The notes beneath the pieces were generated by a model, which searched no databases, was not told the DNA's origin, and saw nothing but the letters and a program-made list of their open reading frames with translations. This document shows, piece by piece, positions 23,621 to 32,637 of a stretch of DNA of 64,000 bases. How positions within the stretch are numbered: the first letter of the stretch is position 1; every line of letters starts with the position of its first letter. Made by a program: the position numbers and the translations under genes. Location: assembly GCF_045287255.1 (NCBI RefSeq), contig NZ_CP137142.1, positions 2,914,001 to 2,978,000 of the forward strand. Reading direction: 5' to 3'. The stretch comes from Henriciella sp045287255 (GTDB lineage Bacteria > Pseudomonadota > Alphaproteobacteria > Caulobacterales > Hyphomonadaceae).

Positions 23621-25527
23621 GCATTGATGGCGGTTTCATAGGCTTCGCTGGCCTCCAGCCAATCCATTTCGGCTTGCTCAATGGTGGCGGTTAACTCGCC
23701 GCGTTTGACCATTAAAGCTTGCATCTGGTCTGAAGATTGGTCGGGCTGGGCAAGACTCTCATCGACCTTTTTAAGCGCTGCGGTGGCTTTGGTCAGGCGC
23801 TTTTCAGCATCTTCGGCCTTGCGCTTCAGGGGCGAAGCGGCCTTGCGCTTTTCCGAAGCCAGGCGGCGCTGTTCAGCCTTGTCGACCTTGGCGACTGGTT
23901 TGGTTTCAACGGCTGCGGTTTTGGGTTTGGTTGCCGGGTCGGGTTTCTCGCGATCGGCCTGCAGGACAAGCTTGCGATAGTCGGCAAGGTCGCCAGCATA
24001 GGGCTTGGCGGCCCCATCTTTGACGAGCCAGAGCTGATCGGCGGTCGCCTCGGCCAGAAACACATCGTGGGTGATTAGCAGGACGGCGCCTTTGAAGTCG
24101 TTCAGGGCATAGATCAGCGCTTCACGGCTATCGATATCGAGGTGAGAGGTTGGCTCGTCGAGGATAAGGATGTTTGGCTTTTCCATCGCCATCAGGCCAA
24201 GCAAGAGCCGGACTTTTTCACCGCCGGACAGTTTCTCAATCTTGGTATCGACCTTTTCATGAGAAAAGCCCATCGCGGCGGCGACGGCGCGCTGCTGGGC
24301 AACTTTTGTATCACTCGGCAGAGCACGGCGGACATGGTCAAGCACGGTTTCACCCATGGTCAGCTCGTCCATCTGGTCCTGACTGAAATAGCCAATGCGG
24401 ATGGCCTTGGGGACTTTGCGTGTTCCGGCCATCAGCGGCAGGCGCTCAGCGATGGATTTGACCAGTGTGGTCTTGCCTTGTCCATTGGTGCCGATGATGG
24501 CGATCCGGTCATCGGGATCAAGGCGCAGGTCAACCTTGCGGAGGATGTCGGCACCCTCACCATAACCGAGCACGGCGTCTTCGAGCACGAGCATGGGCGG
24601 GCTGAGCTTCTCTTCCCCGGACGGGAAGGTGAACGGGACGGTGCGTTCCGCCAGCGGGATGGAGATATCCTGCATCTTTTCCAGCATTTTAACGCGGGAT
24701 TGGGCTTGCCGCGCCTTCGAGGCCTTGGCGCGGAAGCGGTCAACGAAGGCTTGCAAGTGGGCCTTTTCAGCATCCTGTTTGGCGCGTTGGGATTCCAATT
24801 GCGCGACGCGTTCTGCCCGCAGCCGCAACCAGGCATCATAGCCGCCTGCACAAAGCGTGAGTTTCAAATGCTCCAGCGCCATCGTGTGGGTAACACAGCG
24901 ATTGAGCAGCTCGCGGTCATGGCTGACAATGATGACGGTATGCGGATATTTTTTCAGATATCCCTCTAGCCACGCCGCACCCTCAAGATCGAGATAGTTG
25001 GTTGGCTCGTCGAGGAGGAGCAGATCAGGCTGTGAAAACAGCACCCCGGCAATTGCCGCGCGCATTCGCCAGCCGCCGGAAAACTCTTTCGTCTTGCGGG
25101 CGAGGTCAGCATGTTTGAAGCCAAGGCCCATCAGGACTTCAGCCGCGCGCGCCTCGGCTGACCAGGCATCAATATCCACCAGCCGCATATGGATTTCGGC
25201 AATCCGGTCCGGATCGGTTGCGGTCTCGGATTCCTGTATCAGGGCATGGCGCTCAGTATCGGCGGCGAGAACCACCTCAAGGATCGTCTCATCGGTTGGC
25301 GCGACTTCCTGCGCGACCCAGCCAAGCTTGGCCCCCTGGCTCAGGCGAATGGCGCTTTGAGCGGTTGGGTTTTCAACCTCTTCACGGATGAGGCGCAGCA
25401 GGGTGGACTTGCCTGTGCCATTGCGCCCGACCAGCCCGACTTTCCAGCCAGACGCAATCTGCGCGCTCGCCCCATCAAACAGAGGGCGCGCTTCAATCCG
25501 GTAATCGAGGTCAGAAATCGTCAGCAT
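23617..25527 (-). CDS. ABC-F family ATPase (YheS/Uup-like)
   Basis: A 636-residue cytosolic protein with two ABC ATPase domains and no membrane segments. Walker A motifs are GRNGTGKST near 34 and GTNGQGKTT near 346, signature motifs FSGGWRMR and LSGGEKVR, with LLLLDEPTNYLD and ILILDEPTSHLD as Walker B. An inter-domain linker of about 80 residues (HLQAFVDRFRAKASKARQAQS) and a basic, coiled-coil C-terminus are present. ABC-F proteins act on the ribosome as translation factors. Divergent from the DMT transporter gene. Confidence 0.93.
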   Translation of the reverse strand: MLTISDLDYRIEARPLFDGASAQIASGWKVGLVGRNGTGKSTLLRLIREEVENPTAQSAIRLSQGAKLGWVAQEVAPTDETILEVVLAADTERHALIQESETATDPDRIAEIHMRLVDIDAWSAEARAAEVLMGLGFKHADLARKTKEFSGGWRMRAAIAGVLFSQPDLLLLDEPTNYLDLEGAAWLEGYLKKYPHTVIIVSHDRELLNRCVTHTMALEHLKLTLCAGGYDAWLRLRAERVAQLESQRAKQDAEKAHLQAFVDRFRAKASKARQAQSRVKMLEKMQDISIPLAERTVPFTFPSGEEKLSPPMLVLEDAVLGYGEGADILRKVDLRLDPDDRIAIIGTNGQGKTTLVKSIAERLPLMAGTRKVPKAIRIGYFSQDQMDELTMGETVLDHVRRALPSDTKVAQQRAVAAAMGFSHEKVDTKIEKLSGGEKVRLLLGLMAMEKPNILILDEPTSHLDIDSREALIYALNDFKGAVLLITHDVFLAEATADQLWLVKDGAAKPYAGDLADYRKLVLQADREKPDPATKPKTAAVETKPVAKVDKAEQRRLASEKRKAASPLKRKAEDAEKRLTKATAALKKVDESLAQPDQSSDQMQALMVKRGELTATIEQAEMDWLEASEAYETAINA

Positions 25528-25611
25528 GGCGGCGGTTTAGCCAAGCCGCGGCGCAAGGCAAGGGCTGCTGGCCGCTTGACTTCCGTTAAGCCGCTGCGCG
25601 ATGGCGACGCG

Positions 25612-26472
25612 GTGAACGCTATTCTCCTCCCTCTCGCGCTGTGTCTGTTGTCGGCCATTACTGTGGCGGCGACGAATATGTTTGTGAAGCGGGGCGGGGA
25701 TGTCCTGTCGGCGCGGATGATTGTGTCGATTGCAATGGCGCTCAGCGTCTTGCCGTTCGCGCCTTTCGTGCCCTTGCCGACAGGGCCGCTCTGGGGCGCG
25801 CTGGCTTTGTCGGTTATCGTCCATTGGGGGTATCAGTTTGCGATGATCCGCGCTCTGCATCGCGGGGATCTGTCGCTGGTCTTTCCAGTAATGCGCGGGT
25901 TGGCCCCGCTCTTGGCAGCGTTGTTGGCATTGATGACCTTGCGCGAAAATCCGGGCATCTGGGGTTGGATTGGCCTGATCATGGCGACCTGTTCGATTAT
26001 TGTCTTTGCCCTGCCGGAGAAGCGCGCTGATGGCACTGGCCTGCCTAAACGCGATGCTCTGATTTGGGCCGGGCTGACCGCGGTTGGGATTGCCGCCTAT
26101 TCCGTGGTGGATGCGCGCGGGGTGCGCATGGCGGATAATCCGATGACCTTTGTCGTCTGGCTATTCCTGTTTGACTGGATTGGGATCACGGCGGCGATGC
26201 TGTTTGTGCGCCGGGGCAATATCTGGAGTGGGGTGCGGCCCCAGATTATTGGTGGGACGATTGGCGGCTTTCTTGGCACAATCAGTTATGGCGCAGCGCT
26301 ATTGGCCATGTCTCTGGCTGATGTCGCCTATGTCACCGCGATCCGCGAGACCTCCGTTGTCTTTGCCGCGATCATGGGGGCTGTGTTTCTGAAAGAATCC
26401 TTTGGCCGACGCCGGATTGTTGCCGCAGCTGTACTTGCCGTGGGTCTCTTGATGCTTCAAATCGGGGCTTAA
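25612..26472 (+). CDS. EamA/DMT-type transporter
   Basis: A 286-residue inner-membrane protein with about ten membrane helices arranged as two EamA repeats (the first from NAILLPLALCLLSAITVAA, the second from RDALIWAGLTAVGIAAYSVV). It probably exports a metabolite or amino-acid-like compound; the substrate is unknown. I chose the GTG at 25612, giving a start right at the first helix; a TTG at 25576 is the alternative. An open frame further left runs into the ABC-F gene antisense and is not real. It is followed by a flippase gene 36 bases on. Confidence 0.8.
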   Translation: MNAILLPLALCLLSAITVAATNMFVKRGGDVLSARMIVSIAMALSVLPFAPFVPLPTGPLWGALALSVIVHWGYQFAMIRALHRGDLSLVFPVMRGLAPLLAALLALMTLRENPGIWGWIGLIMATCSIIVFALPEKRADGTGLPKRDALIWAGLTAVGIAAYSVVDARGVRMADNPMTFVVWLFLFDWIGITAAMLFVRRGNIWSGVRPQIIGGTIGGFLGTISYGAALLAMSLADVAYVTAIRETSVVFAAIMGAVFLKESFGRRRIVAAAVLAVGLLMLQIGA

Positions 26473-26508
26473 CGCGCCCTTGGCATATCCTGTGCTAGGC
26501 GGTTCCTC

Positions 26509-27960
26509 ATGAAATTGTTGCGCCATCTTGCAGGCTATTTGCCCGTGAAACTTGCCAGTGCGATTGCGTCCTTCGGGGGCGTTTATGTGTTTACGCGCCT
26601 GCTCGATGCGGACGAGTATGGGCGCTATGCTCTGATGGTATCGGCCATGGCGCTGATCCATACACTCAGCCTGACCCCGGCAGAGGCCGCGGCCTATCGC
26701 TTTGCCGGGAAAGCCGGGGCGCAGGGGCGGTTGCCAGACCATTTCCGCACGGCGGTCTCGCTGACCTTGCGATCCCTTATTGTGACGGTCGTTTTGTTGG
26801 TCGCGCTTGGCGCGGCTTTGGGGCGTCTGTCGGACTATCTGGCCATTTTGCCCTGGATTGCGGTCCTGATGCCGATCAACACGACACTGCAAATGACGCT
26901 GGAGGCGCACAAGGCGAGCCAGCAGGTTAGGCGCTATGCCCTTGTTGAGACCACCCGCCTGTTTGGTGGGTTCATTCTTGGTGCCCTGATTGCCTGGAAA
27001 AGCGGGATGGGCGCGGCCAGTCCTTTCATCGGCATGGTGGTCATTGGTGCGATCCTGATTGCGCCTCAGGGGGCCTGGCTGGCAGGGCAGATCAAAGGCG
27101 GGCAAACAAGCCAAAGCCAGCGCCGGGCCTATCTCGCCTATGGCGTACCGATTGCGGCGGCTTTGGTGCTGGATCTTATTCTCAGCGCCGCGGACCGCTT
27201 GCTGATCGCGCTATTTCTCGGAGAAGCCGCGGTTGGCGAGTATGCCGCTGGTTATGGCGTGGCGGACAAGACGGTTCTCCTGCTTTGCGCGTGGACGGCG
27301 ATGGCGGGATCGCCCTTGGTGATGGCAGCCTATGAACGCGCTGGCAAAGATGCGGCGCGAGATGAAGCGCGCGGTTTGATCACGACCATGTTGCTGATCG
27401 GCATACCAGCCGCGACAGGTCTGGCACTGGTTGCTCAGCCACTGGCCGAAGCAATGATTGGTGAAGACGTGCGCGATGGAGCGATGGCTATCATTCCATG
27501 GATTGCTTTTGCCGGGCTGCTCAATGGCTTGCTGATCCATTATTTTTCCGAAGCCTTCCAGCTGGCGCACAAGACAGCGGAACGGGCTGTGCTGATGTTG
27601 GTGCCAGCAGGGGTGAATGTTGTGCTGAATCTGATCCTGATCCCGCAATTTGGGCTAATGGGAGCCGTGGCCGCCACGGTTATCAGTTATGCACTCGGGA
27701 TTGTAGTTTTAGGGCTACGAGGACAAAGACATGTTGCCCTCCCACTGCCGCTTTTGGAGGTGCTGAAAGTCTCACTCGCTGCGCTTGCTATGTGGCCAGT
27801 GATTGCCATCCTGCCGGATTGGGGCAGCTGGCCGGAACTGTTCGTAAAGGCAGCCTGTGGCGGGATGACTTATGCAATCATGGCGTTTCTGCTTGACGCG
27901 GGCGGGGCACGCGGTTTTGTGCTGGAGAAACTCAAATCCAGAGCGGGACGCGCTGCGTAA
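26509..27960 (+). CDS. Oligosaccharide flippase (Wzx/MOP family)
   Basis: A 483-residue integral membrane protein with about 12-14 helices. The N-terminus LVAGYLP-like LAGYLPVKLASAIASFGGVYVFTRLLDADEYG matches the polysaccharide export (PST/MOP) family. It should flip lipid-linked sugars across the inner membrane. No glycosyltransferase genes adjoin it, so the sugar is unknown. YciB follows 8 bases on, so the two are probably co-transcribed. Confidence 0.85.
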   Translation: MKLLRHLAGYLPVKLASAIASFGGVYVFTRLLDADEYGRYALMVSAMALIHTLSLTPAEAAAYRFAGKAGAQGRLPDHFRTAVSLTLRSLIVTVVLLVALGAALGRLSDYLAILPWIAVLMPINTTLQMTLEAHKASQQVRRYALVETTRLFGGFILGALIAWKSGMGAASPFIGMVVIGAILIAPQGAWLAGQIKGGQTSQSQRRAYLAYGVPIAAALVLDLILSAADRLLIALFLGEAAVGEYAAGYGVADKTVLLLCAWTAMAGSPLVMAAYERAGKDAARDEARGLITTMLLIGIPAATGLALVAQPLAEAMIGEDVRDGAMAIIPWIAFAGLLNGLLIHYFSEAFQLAHKTAERAVLMLVPAGVNVVLNLILIPQFGLMGAVAATVISYALGIVVLGLRGQRHVALPLPLLEVLKVSLAALAMWPVIAILPDWGSWPELFVKAACGGMTYAIMAFLLDAGGARGFVLEKLKSRAGRAA

Positions 27961-27968
27961 ACTATATC

Positions 27969-28691
27969 ATGAGCGATACACAAAACGATCTCGGTACCGC
28001 AGCCGATAAGGCGAACCAGATTTGGGGCGACCTTGTCCCGGTTATGGCTTTTGTCATTATCTATAATGGTATGCGGTTTCTGGCCCCGGAGACTGGCTTC
28101 TTCAGCGCCAAGACGGCGCTTTTCTGGGCGACCGGCGCGCTGATTGCGATTACCGCTTTTGTGATTGGACAGAAGCTGATTACACGCCAGCCCATCCCGC
28201 TTTTCCTGATCGTCTCGTCCGTCATCGTTGGCTTCTTTGGTACGCTGGGCATTCTCGCGCAGAATGAAGCGTTTCTATACGTCAAAGTGACCATCCAGCA
28301 GCTTTTCCTCGCCAGTCTGATCTTCCTGCCCATGCTGTTTGGCCTGAATATCTGGCGGGAAATGTTCAAGTCCGTCTTTGATCTGCCTGATCATGCATGG
28401 ACCGTGCTGTCCATTCGCTGGGGCCTGTTCTTTATCGCCATGGCCTTCTGGAATGAGTATCTGTGGCGCATGTATGCGCCGATTGCAGAACAATGTTTGC
28501 CAATCTTCGGTGTGCAGGCCGCACCCTGCGAAGCCTATTCCTTTGCCGGCCTGAGCTTTGGCGAGAAGGATGCACAGGGGATTTGGGCGAACTGGAAGCT
28601 CGGCAATATGGTCATCACCTTCATCTTTGGGGCGCTGAACGTGCCTTACACGCTGAAGCATTTGCGCCAGCCTGAAGAGGAAGCGGCCTAA
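27969..28691 (+). CDS. yciB: Septation protein YciB/IspZ family
   Basis: A 240-residue polytopic inner-membrane protein (about five or six helices). Family marks are WGDLVPVMAFVIIYNGMRF, FFGTLGIL, and RWGLFFIAMAFWNEYLWR near the centre. YciB affects envelope integrity and septation in related bacteria. The C-terminal half has an extra segment (CLPIFGVQAAPCEAYSFAG) that makes it longer than the roughly 180-200 residues usual, with a final membrane helix. The stop overlaps the NUDIX stop by 4 bases. Confidence 0.88.
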   Translation: MSDTQNDLGTAADKANQIWGDLVPVMAFVIIYNGMRFLAPETGFFSAKTALFWATGALIAITAFVIGQKLITRQPIPLFLIVSSVIVGFFGTLGILAQNEAFLYVKVTIQQLFLASLIFLPMLFGLNIWREMFKSVFDLPDHAWTVLSIRWGLFFIAMAFWNEYLWRMYAPIAEQCLPIFGVQAAPCEAYSFAGLSFGEKDAQGIWANWKLGNMVITFIFGALNVPYTLKHLRQPEEEAA

Positions 28692-29224
28692 CGGGTCAGG
28701 GCATCTGTCCCTTCTGGATTGGCGAAAGGCGCGAAATTGTCCTGATCACGCGTCGCCGCATAATCAGTAAGCGCCCAAACGACGGTTGGAAACGCCAATT
28801 CCGACCACGGAATATCCTTCCATTCGAACAGGCCTGACTCCTCGCTCTCTGGCCCAATGCCATAACCGCCAATCAGTTTAGCGCGGAACATGACCTGCAC
28901 TTGCCCGATGCGTGGTACTGAATAGACGGCCAGCACGCGATCAATTTCAATCTTTGCTTCGGCTTCCTCAAAAGCTTCTCTGGCAGCGGCCTCTTCGACG
29001 CTTTCGCCAAGTTCCATAAAGCCTGCCGGAAGCGTCCAGAAGCCTTTGCGCGGCTCAATCGCGCGCTTGCAGAGTAGGACTTTGCCATCCTGCACAATCA
29101 CTGCACCGGCAACGATTTTGGGGTTCTGATAGTCAACGAAATCACAGCTCTGACAGACCCTGCGCTCACGATCATCCCCATGCGGAATTTCAAGTTTGAA
29201 GTCAGCTTGCTGTTTTACTGTCAT
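28688..29224 (-). CDS. NUDIX hydrolase with N-terminal zinc-ribbon-like segment
   Basis: A 178-residue hydrolase for nucleoside diphosphates linked to another moiety. The N-terminus has RVCQSCDFVDYQNPKIVAGA, a half zinc ribbon typical of the Nudix_N_2 group, and the Nudix box GFMELGESVEEAAAREAFEE is complete except that the last Gly is Ala. The start at 29224 (MTVKQQ) is preferred to an upstream frame reaching 29311, which lacks a ribosome site. It is divergent from marR-like gene; an 11-base palindrome lies between them. Confidence 0.9.
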   Translation of the reverse strand: MTVKQQADFKLEIPHGDDRERRVCQSCDFVDYQNPKIVAGAVIVQDGKVLLCKRAIEPRKGFWTLPAGFMELGESVEEAAAREAFEEAEAKIEIDRVLAVYSVPRIGQVQVMFRAKLIGGYGIGPESEESGLFEWKDIPWSELAFPTVVWALTDYAATRDQDNFAPFANPEGTDALTR

Positions 29225-29254
29225 TATTTTGTAAGGCTCTCGCTTTAAAAGGGA

Positions 29255-29265
29255 ATCAAATTGAT
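29255..29265. promoter_or_regulatory. ATCAA-A-TTGAT palindrome between NUDIX and MarR genes
   Basis: Perfect 5-bp arms around one base in the 101-base divergent gap. MarR regulators often bind such short A/T-rich palindromes, and the gene for one starts 60 bases away, so autoregulation is plausible but unproven. Confidence 0.4.
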
Positions 29266-29325
29266 CTGCATACGGCGCACTGTAAGTGTATAAGGCGTCA
29301 GACAGACACAACTAGGGCCGTGCAA

Positions 29326-29850
29326 ATGGGCAAGCAAGACTATAAGCCGGATTTCAGCTTGGGGCGCTCTGCCACGCATTTACTGCACCGGGCCCAGCAA
29401 ATGGCGGTCAACCTGTCTGCCGAGGCGCTCGCCAAGAAGGGTCTGACCATTCGTCAGTTTGCTGTGCTGGCTGCTCTGCATGAGGAAGACGGCCAGAGCC
29501 AGTCGAGCCTTGTCGATATGACGGGCATCGATCGCTCTACGTTGGCGGACATGGTTGCGCGAATGGAAAAAAGCGGTCTGGTGGCTCGCGTCACATCCAA
29601 GGAAGATGCCCGCGCCAAGGCTGTCTCGCTGACAGAAGCGGGTGAAGAAGCCTATCAGAACGCCGTGCCAACGGTTGAAGAAGCCGATGAAATCCTGATC
29701 GAGGATTTGCGCAAATCGCGCCGGGCCAGCCTGATTGAATCGCTCGCCGTCATCAGCGGCCTTGAAGTCGAGGAAGAAGAAGACGAAGGCGAGATCAAGA
29801 AGCGCAAAAAAGCGATGAAAAAGAAAAAGAAGAAAAAGCGCGCGAAATAG
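29326..29850 (+). CDS. MarR-family transcriptional regulator with poly-lysine tail
   Basis: A 174-residue winged-helix regulator. The recognition part is NLSAEALAKKGLTIRQFAVLAALHE, the wing follows (DRSTLADMVARMEKSGLVARV), and the dimer helices flank both ends. After residue 147 comes an acidic run (EVEEEEDEGE) and then 18 residues rich in Lys (KKRKKAMKKKKKKKRAK), not part of the usual MarR fold. It may raise DNA affinity. The ATG at 29326 is favoured over the GTG at 29320, as AGGG lies 8 bases ahead. It stops 4 bases from the convergent ccmG. Confidence 0.88.
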   Translation: MGKQDYKPDFSLGRSATHLLHRAQQMAVNLSAEALAKKGLTIRQFAVLAALHEEDGQSQSSLVDMTGIDRSTLADMVARMEKSGLVARVTSKEDARAKAVSLTEAGEEAYQNAVPTVEEADEILIEDLRKSRRASLIESLAVISGLEVEEEEDEGEIKKRKKAMKKKKKKKRAK

Positions 29851-29854
29851 CGGC

Positions 29855-30385
29855 CTAGCCGTCAAGCGCGGCCTTTAAATCTCCGATATTATCTTCATCG
29901 ATAATCCCGCGAATGTGCAGGATAATCTTGCCTTCACGGTCGATCACGAAAGTCTCCGGAACGCCGGTGAGGCCAAATTCCAGACCGCCCTGCCCATCGC
30001 GATCCGTCCCGATCTCCGTATACGGATCGCCGAGTTCATCCAGGAACGCTTTCGTCGCTGCGTCCTGATCCTTGTAGGCGAGGCCATAAAGCTGGTCGGG
30101 ATAGTCTTGCGCCAGCTCGGTCAGCATAGGGTGCTCCACCCGGCAAGGCGCGCACCATGAGGCAAACAGGTTAACCGCGATCGGCTTGTCGCCCGGAGGC
30201 GGGGCGAAACTGAAGCTCCCTTCCGCCATGAAACGGGGAAATTCGCGATCCGGGGCGAGGCGTACCACTGTGCCCTCATCGGCTTTTTCGAAGGTCTTCT
30301 TTTCCGGATTGTAGAGCTGCAGCGCAGTAATCCCGCCAATCGCGAGTAAGGCAGCAAGCGGAAGAGCGGCCATCCAACGCTTCAT
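29855..30385 (-). CDS. ccmG: Cytochrome c biogenesis thiol-disulfide reductase CcmG/DsbE
   Basis: A 176-residue membrane-anchored thioredoxin-fold protein with an N-terminal helix (MAALPLAALLAIGGITALQL) and the active site WCAPCRVEHP. It reduces apocytochrome c heme-binding cysteines in the periplasm. The start overlaps the ccmD stop (TGATG), so translation is coupled. It ends the ccmABCDG operon on the minus strand; ccmE, F and H are not in this window. Confidence 0.93.
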   Translation of the reverse strand: MKRWMAALPLAALLAIGGITALQLYNPEKKTFEKADEGTVVRLAPDREFPRFMAEGSFSFAPPPGDKPIAVNLFASWCAPCRVEHPMLTELAQDYPDQLYGLAYKDQDAATKAFLDELGDPYTEIGTDRDGQGGLEFGLTGVPETFVIDREGKIILHIRGIIDEDNIGDLKAALDG

Positions 30386-30534
30386 CAGTTATCCCCTTCG
30401 CGCATCCGTTCAAGTCGGGCTTTATTGAGCCGGGTGCGGATCGTGACATAGACACCCAGAACAATCGGTAAGGCGACGCCCATACTAATGATGGACCAGA
30501 GAAAAGCGGCATTATCATCCATTGGCATGGTCAT
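30385..30534 (-). CDS. ccmD: Heme exporter protein D (CcmD)
   Basis: A 49-residue gene between ccmC and ccmG, read by hand on the minus strand. It has one membrane segment (AAFLWSIISMGVALPIVLGV) and a basic C-terminal end (RTRLNKARLERMREGDN), the CcmD pattern. CcmD holds CcmE to the CcmABC transporter. The ATG at 30534 lies 6 bases after the ccmC stop and has GGGAG upstream; in-frame ATGs at 30528 and 30522 are alternatives. Its stop overlaps the ccmG ATG. Confidence 0.88.
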   Translation of the reverse strand: MTMPMDDNAAFLWSIISMGVALPIVLGVYVTIRTRLNKARLERMREGDN

Positions 30535-30539
30535 GATGA

Positions 30540-31271
30540 TCAATCTCCCGCCAGTCGCCGCGCCATCAAGGCATCGGCCTGTTGCCCGAACACTTCGGCG
30601 CGCATCAGGGTCAGGGTGAGCGCAGCCACAATCAGGCCCTGTCCGACAAAGCCGATCAGCAGAGGCTGGAGGTAGATCCAGTCCATGGCCGGGCCCTCAG
30701 CGCGGATGACACTTGGCCCCTGATGGATGCTGGCCCAGATATCAACTGAGACGCGGATCAGGGGAACGTTGATGATGCCGACCATGGCGAGGATGGCGCC
30801 GGCGCGAGCCGCTTTCTGCCGTGTCTCAAGCGCCGCGCGCAGGGCCATATAGCCAAGGAAGAGGAAGAAGAGGACAAGCACGCTCATCATACGCGGATCA
30901 TCCCACAGCCACCATGTGCCCCAGGTTGGCTTGCCCCAGATGCTGCCCGTGGCAAGGCAAAGTGCGGTATAGGCAGCCCCGATAGGGGCGATGGCACGCG
31001 CGGCAATATCGGCCAGCTCATGCCGCCAGATGAACCAGACAAAGCTTGCTACTGCGAGGCCGACATAGAGGCCCATACAGAGCCAGGCACTCGGCACATG
31101 AATGAACAGGGCGCGGAAAATATGCCCGCCCTGAACCTCGTCAGTTGGAACGATAAACAGGCCCTGCCACAGGCCATAGGCGAACAGGAGTGCGCCAATG
31201 GCGGCTGAAATCGGAATGGCCCATTTGGAAAAGGCCATAAAACGGTGCGGATTAGCGAGAATGGACCACAT
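30540..31271 (-). CDS. ccmC: Heme exporter protein C (CcmC)
   Basis: A 243-residue inner-membrane protein with six helices. The tryptophan-rich heme-handling motif WGKPTWGTWWLWDD is present near the middle, and conserved His residues flank it. CcmC loads heme onto CcmE. It starts 20 bases after ccmB ends and stops just before ccmD. Confidence 0.95.
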   Translation of the reverse strand: MWSILANPHRFMAFSKWAIPISAAIGALLFAYGLWQGLFIVPTDEVQGGHIFRALFIHVPSAWLCMGLYVGLAVASFVWFIWRHELADIAARAIAPIGAAYTALCLATGSIWGKPTWGTWWLWDDPRMMSVLVLFFLFLGYMALRAALETRQKAARAGAILAMVGIINVPLIRVSVDIWASIHQGPSVIRAEGPAMDWIYLQPLLIGFVGQGLIVAALTLTLMRAEVFGQQADALMARRLAGD

Positions 31272-31291
31272 GTTTTTTGCTTACCCTGCTG

Positions 31292-31954
31292 TTAGTCCGC
31301 CGCCAAGCGTAAAGCCGCGCCCATCGCAGCGGGTGCGACACCCAGGGCAAACAGGCCAGAGGCGGCGAGCAAGAGGCCCGGCGTACTGTCTAAACCGTCC
31401 TGAAGAGCGAGCGTTCCAAAAATCACGGTCGGCAAATAGAAGGGCAGCGCGATGAGCGCTATAAGTAAACCTCCGCGGGCGACACTCGCCGAAAGCGCTG
31501 CGGCGACCCCGCCCCAGAGGAAAAAGGTCAGCCCGCCAAGGCCGTAAGCAATCATGGCCGGGAGTGTCTGGTTGGCGGGTACTTCCAGCATCAAGCCAAG
31601 GAGCGGGGACAGCAAAACCAGTGGTAAGCCAGAAACCAGCCAATGCGCGAGCGCTTTGGAGAGCGCGATCAGGGAAATCGAAGCCTCTTCCTGAACCCAG
31701 AGGTCCAGCGCGCCGTCCTGAAGATCGGCTTGAAACACCCGCTCCAGCGTTACGAAAGACGCAAGTGCGAGCGCGAGCCACAAGATGCCGGGGCCAATCC
31801 GGGCGAGAATTTCAGTCTCTGAGCCAAGCGTGAAAGGCACAAGTACGGCTGTGCCTGCAAAAAAACCGAGCGGCAGCAAGGCACCAGCCCCACTCGCCCA
31901 AGCTTCTGAGAAAGCCTGCCGGAAGGCTGAAGAGAGGGGGGCGGCGCTGCTCAC
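31292..31954 (-). CDS. ccmB: Heme exporter permease CcmB
   Basis: A 220-residue inner-membrane protein with six helices and the family opening LSSAFRQAFSEAWASGAG...LLPLGFF; it ends with a final helix LALGVAPAAMGAALRL. With CcmA it forms an ABC transporter needed to release holo-CcmE. The ATG overlaps the ccmA stop by 4 bases, so the two are translationally coupled. Confidence 0.95.
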   Translation of the reverse strand: MSSAAPLSSAFRQAFSEAWASGAGALLPLGFFAGTAVLVPFTLGSETEILARIGPGILWLALALASFVTLERVFQADLQDGALDLWVQEEASISLIALSKALAHWLVSGLPLVLLSPLLGLMLEVPANQTLPAMIAYGLGGLTFFLWGGVAAALSASVARGGLLIALIALPFYLPTVIFGTLALQDGLDSTPGLLLAASGLFALGVAPAAMGAALRLAAD

Positions 31955-32526
31955 AGCACCACCTCCCGACTTGCCTCAATCGGGGCGGAGCCATGCAGGG
32001 CGGCGATGACGGCACCGCCTGCTCTGCGGTGAGAGGTTACCATATCGGCAAGCAGAGCCTGTCCATCTGTATCAAGCGCGTTGAATGGCTCGTCCAGGAG
32101 CCAGACTTTGCGATCAGACAGCAGCAGTCGCCCAAGCGCGGTGCGGCGCTTCTGCCCGGCGGACAGCATACGGGTGGGCACATCAGCGGGCCGGGTCATC
32201 GCCATTTTGGCAAGGATAGCTTCAATATCGGCATCACTGCCCCAGACCTTGGCCCAATGCTGTAAATGACTGCGCGGGGTTTCATGGGGTTTCAGGCCAT
32301 TGGTATGGCCAATCCAGTGATGACGGCAGGTGCGTGTGACCTTGCCGGACTGGGGTTCGCTGAGGCCCGCAAGCTGGCGTAATAGCGTGGTTTTTCCCGT
32401 GCCATTCTTGCCGCGCAGGAAGACCGCTTCCCCGCCCTGCACCTCTATTGAGAGGTCGCGGAACAGGATACGCTCACCGCGGACAGCGCCCAAAGCGTCG
32501 CCAATAATCAGCTTATCCCCGCTCAA
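31951..32526 (-). CDS. ccmA: Heme exporter ATP-binding protein CcmA
   Basis: A 191-residue ABC ATPase. Walker A GKNGTGKTT, signature LSAGQKRRTALGRLL and Walker B VWLLDEPFNALD are intact. It begins with a TTG at 32526; GAGAGG lies 7 bases upstream and no in-frame ATG is closer, so the non-ATG start is well supported and may lower expression. It is the first gene of the operon and diverges from acnA across 111 bases. Confidence 0.93.
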   Translation of the reverse strand: MSGDKLIIGDALGAVRGERILFRDLSIEVQGGEAVFLRGKNGTGKTTLLRQLAGLSEPQSGKVTRTCRHHWIGHTNGLKPHETPRSHLQHWAKVWGSDADIEAILAKMAMTRPADVPTRMLSAGQKRRTALGRLLLSDRKVWLLDEPFNALDTDGQALLADMVTSHRRAGGAVIAALHGSAPIEASREVVL

Positions 32527-32637
32527 ACCACTGCCTCTCGTCCAAAAGCCGCATACCCGTGCGATTGCGCTTCCCCCTTACCCGGTATAGGAAGCGGGCA
32601 AAACCCATACATATGCAGCAGAGAGGTCCGAATACCC

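Noticed and set aside
25189..25611. Upstream extension of the DMT transporter gene
   Set aside because: It is antisense to the start of the ABC-F gene, and the residues are not membrane-like, so the start was set at 25612.
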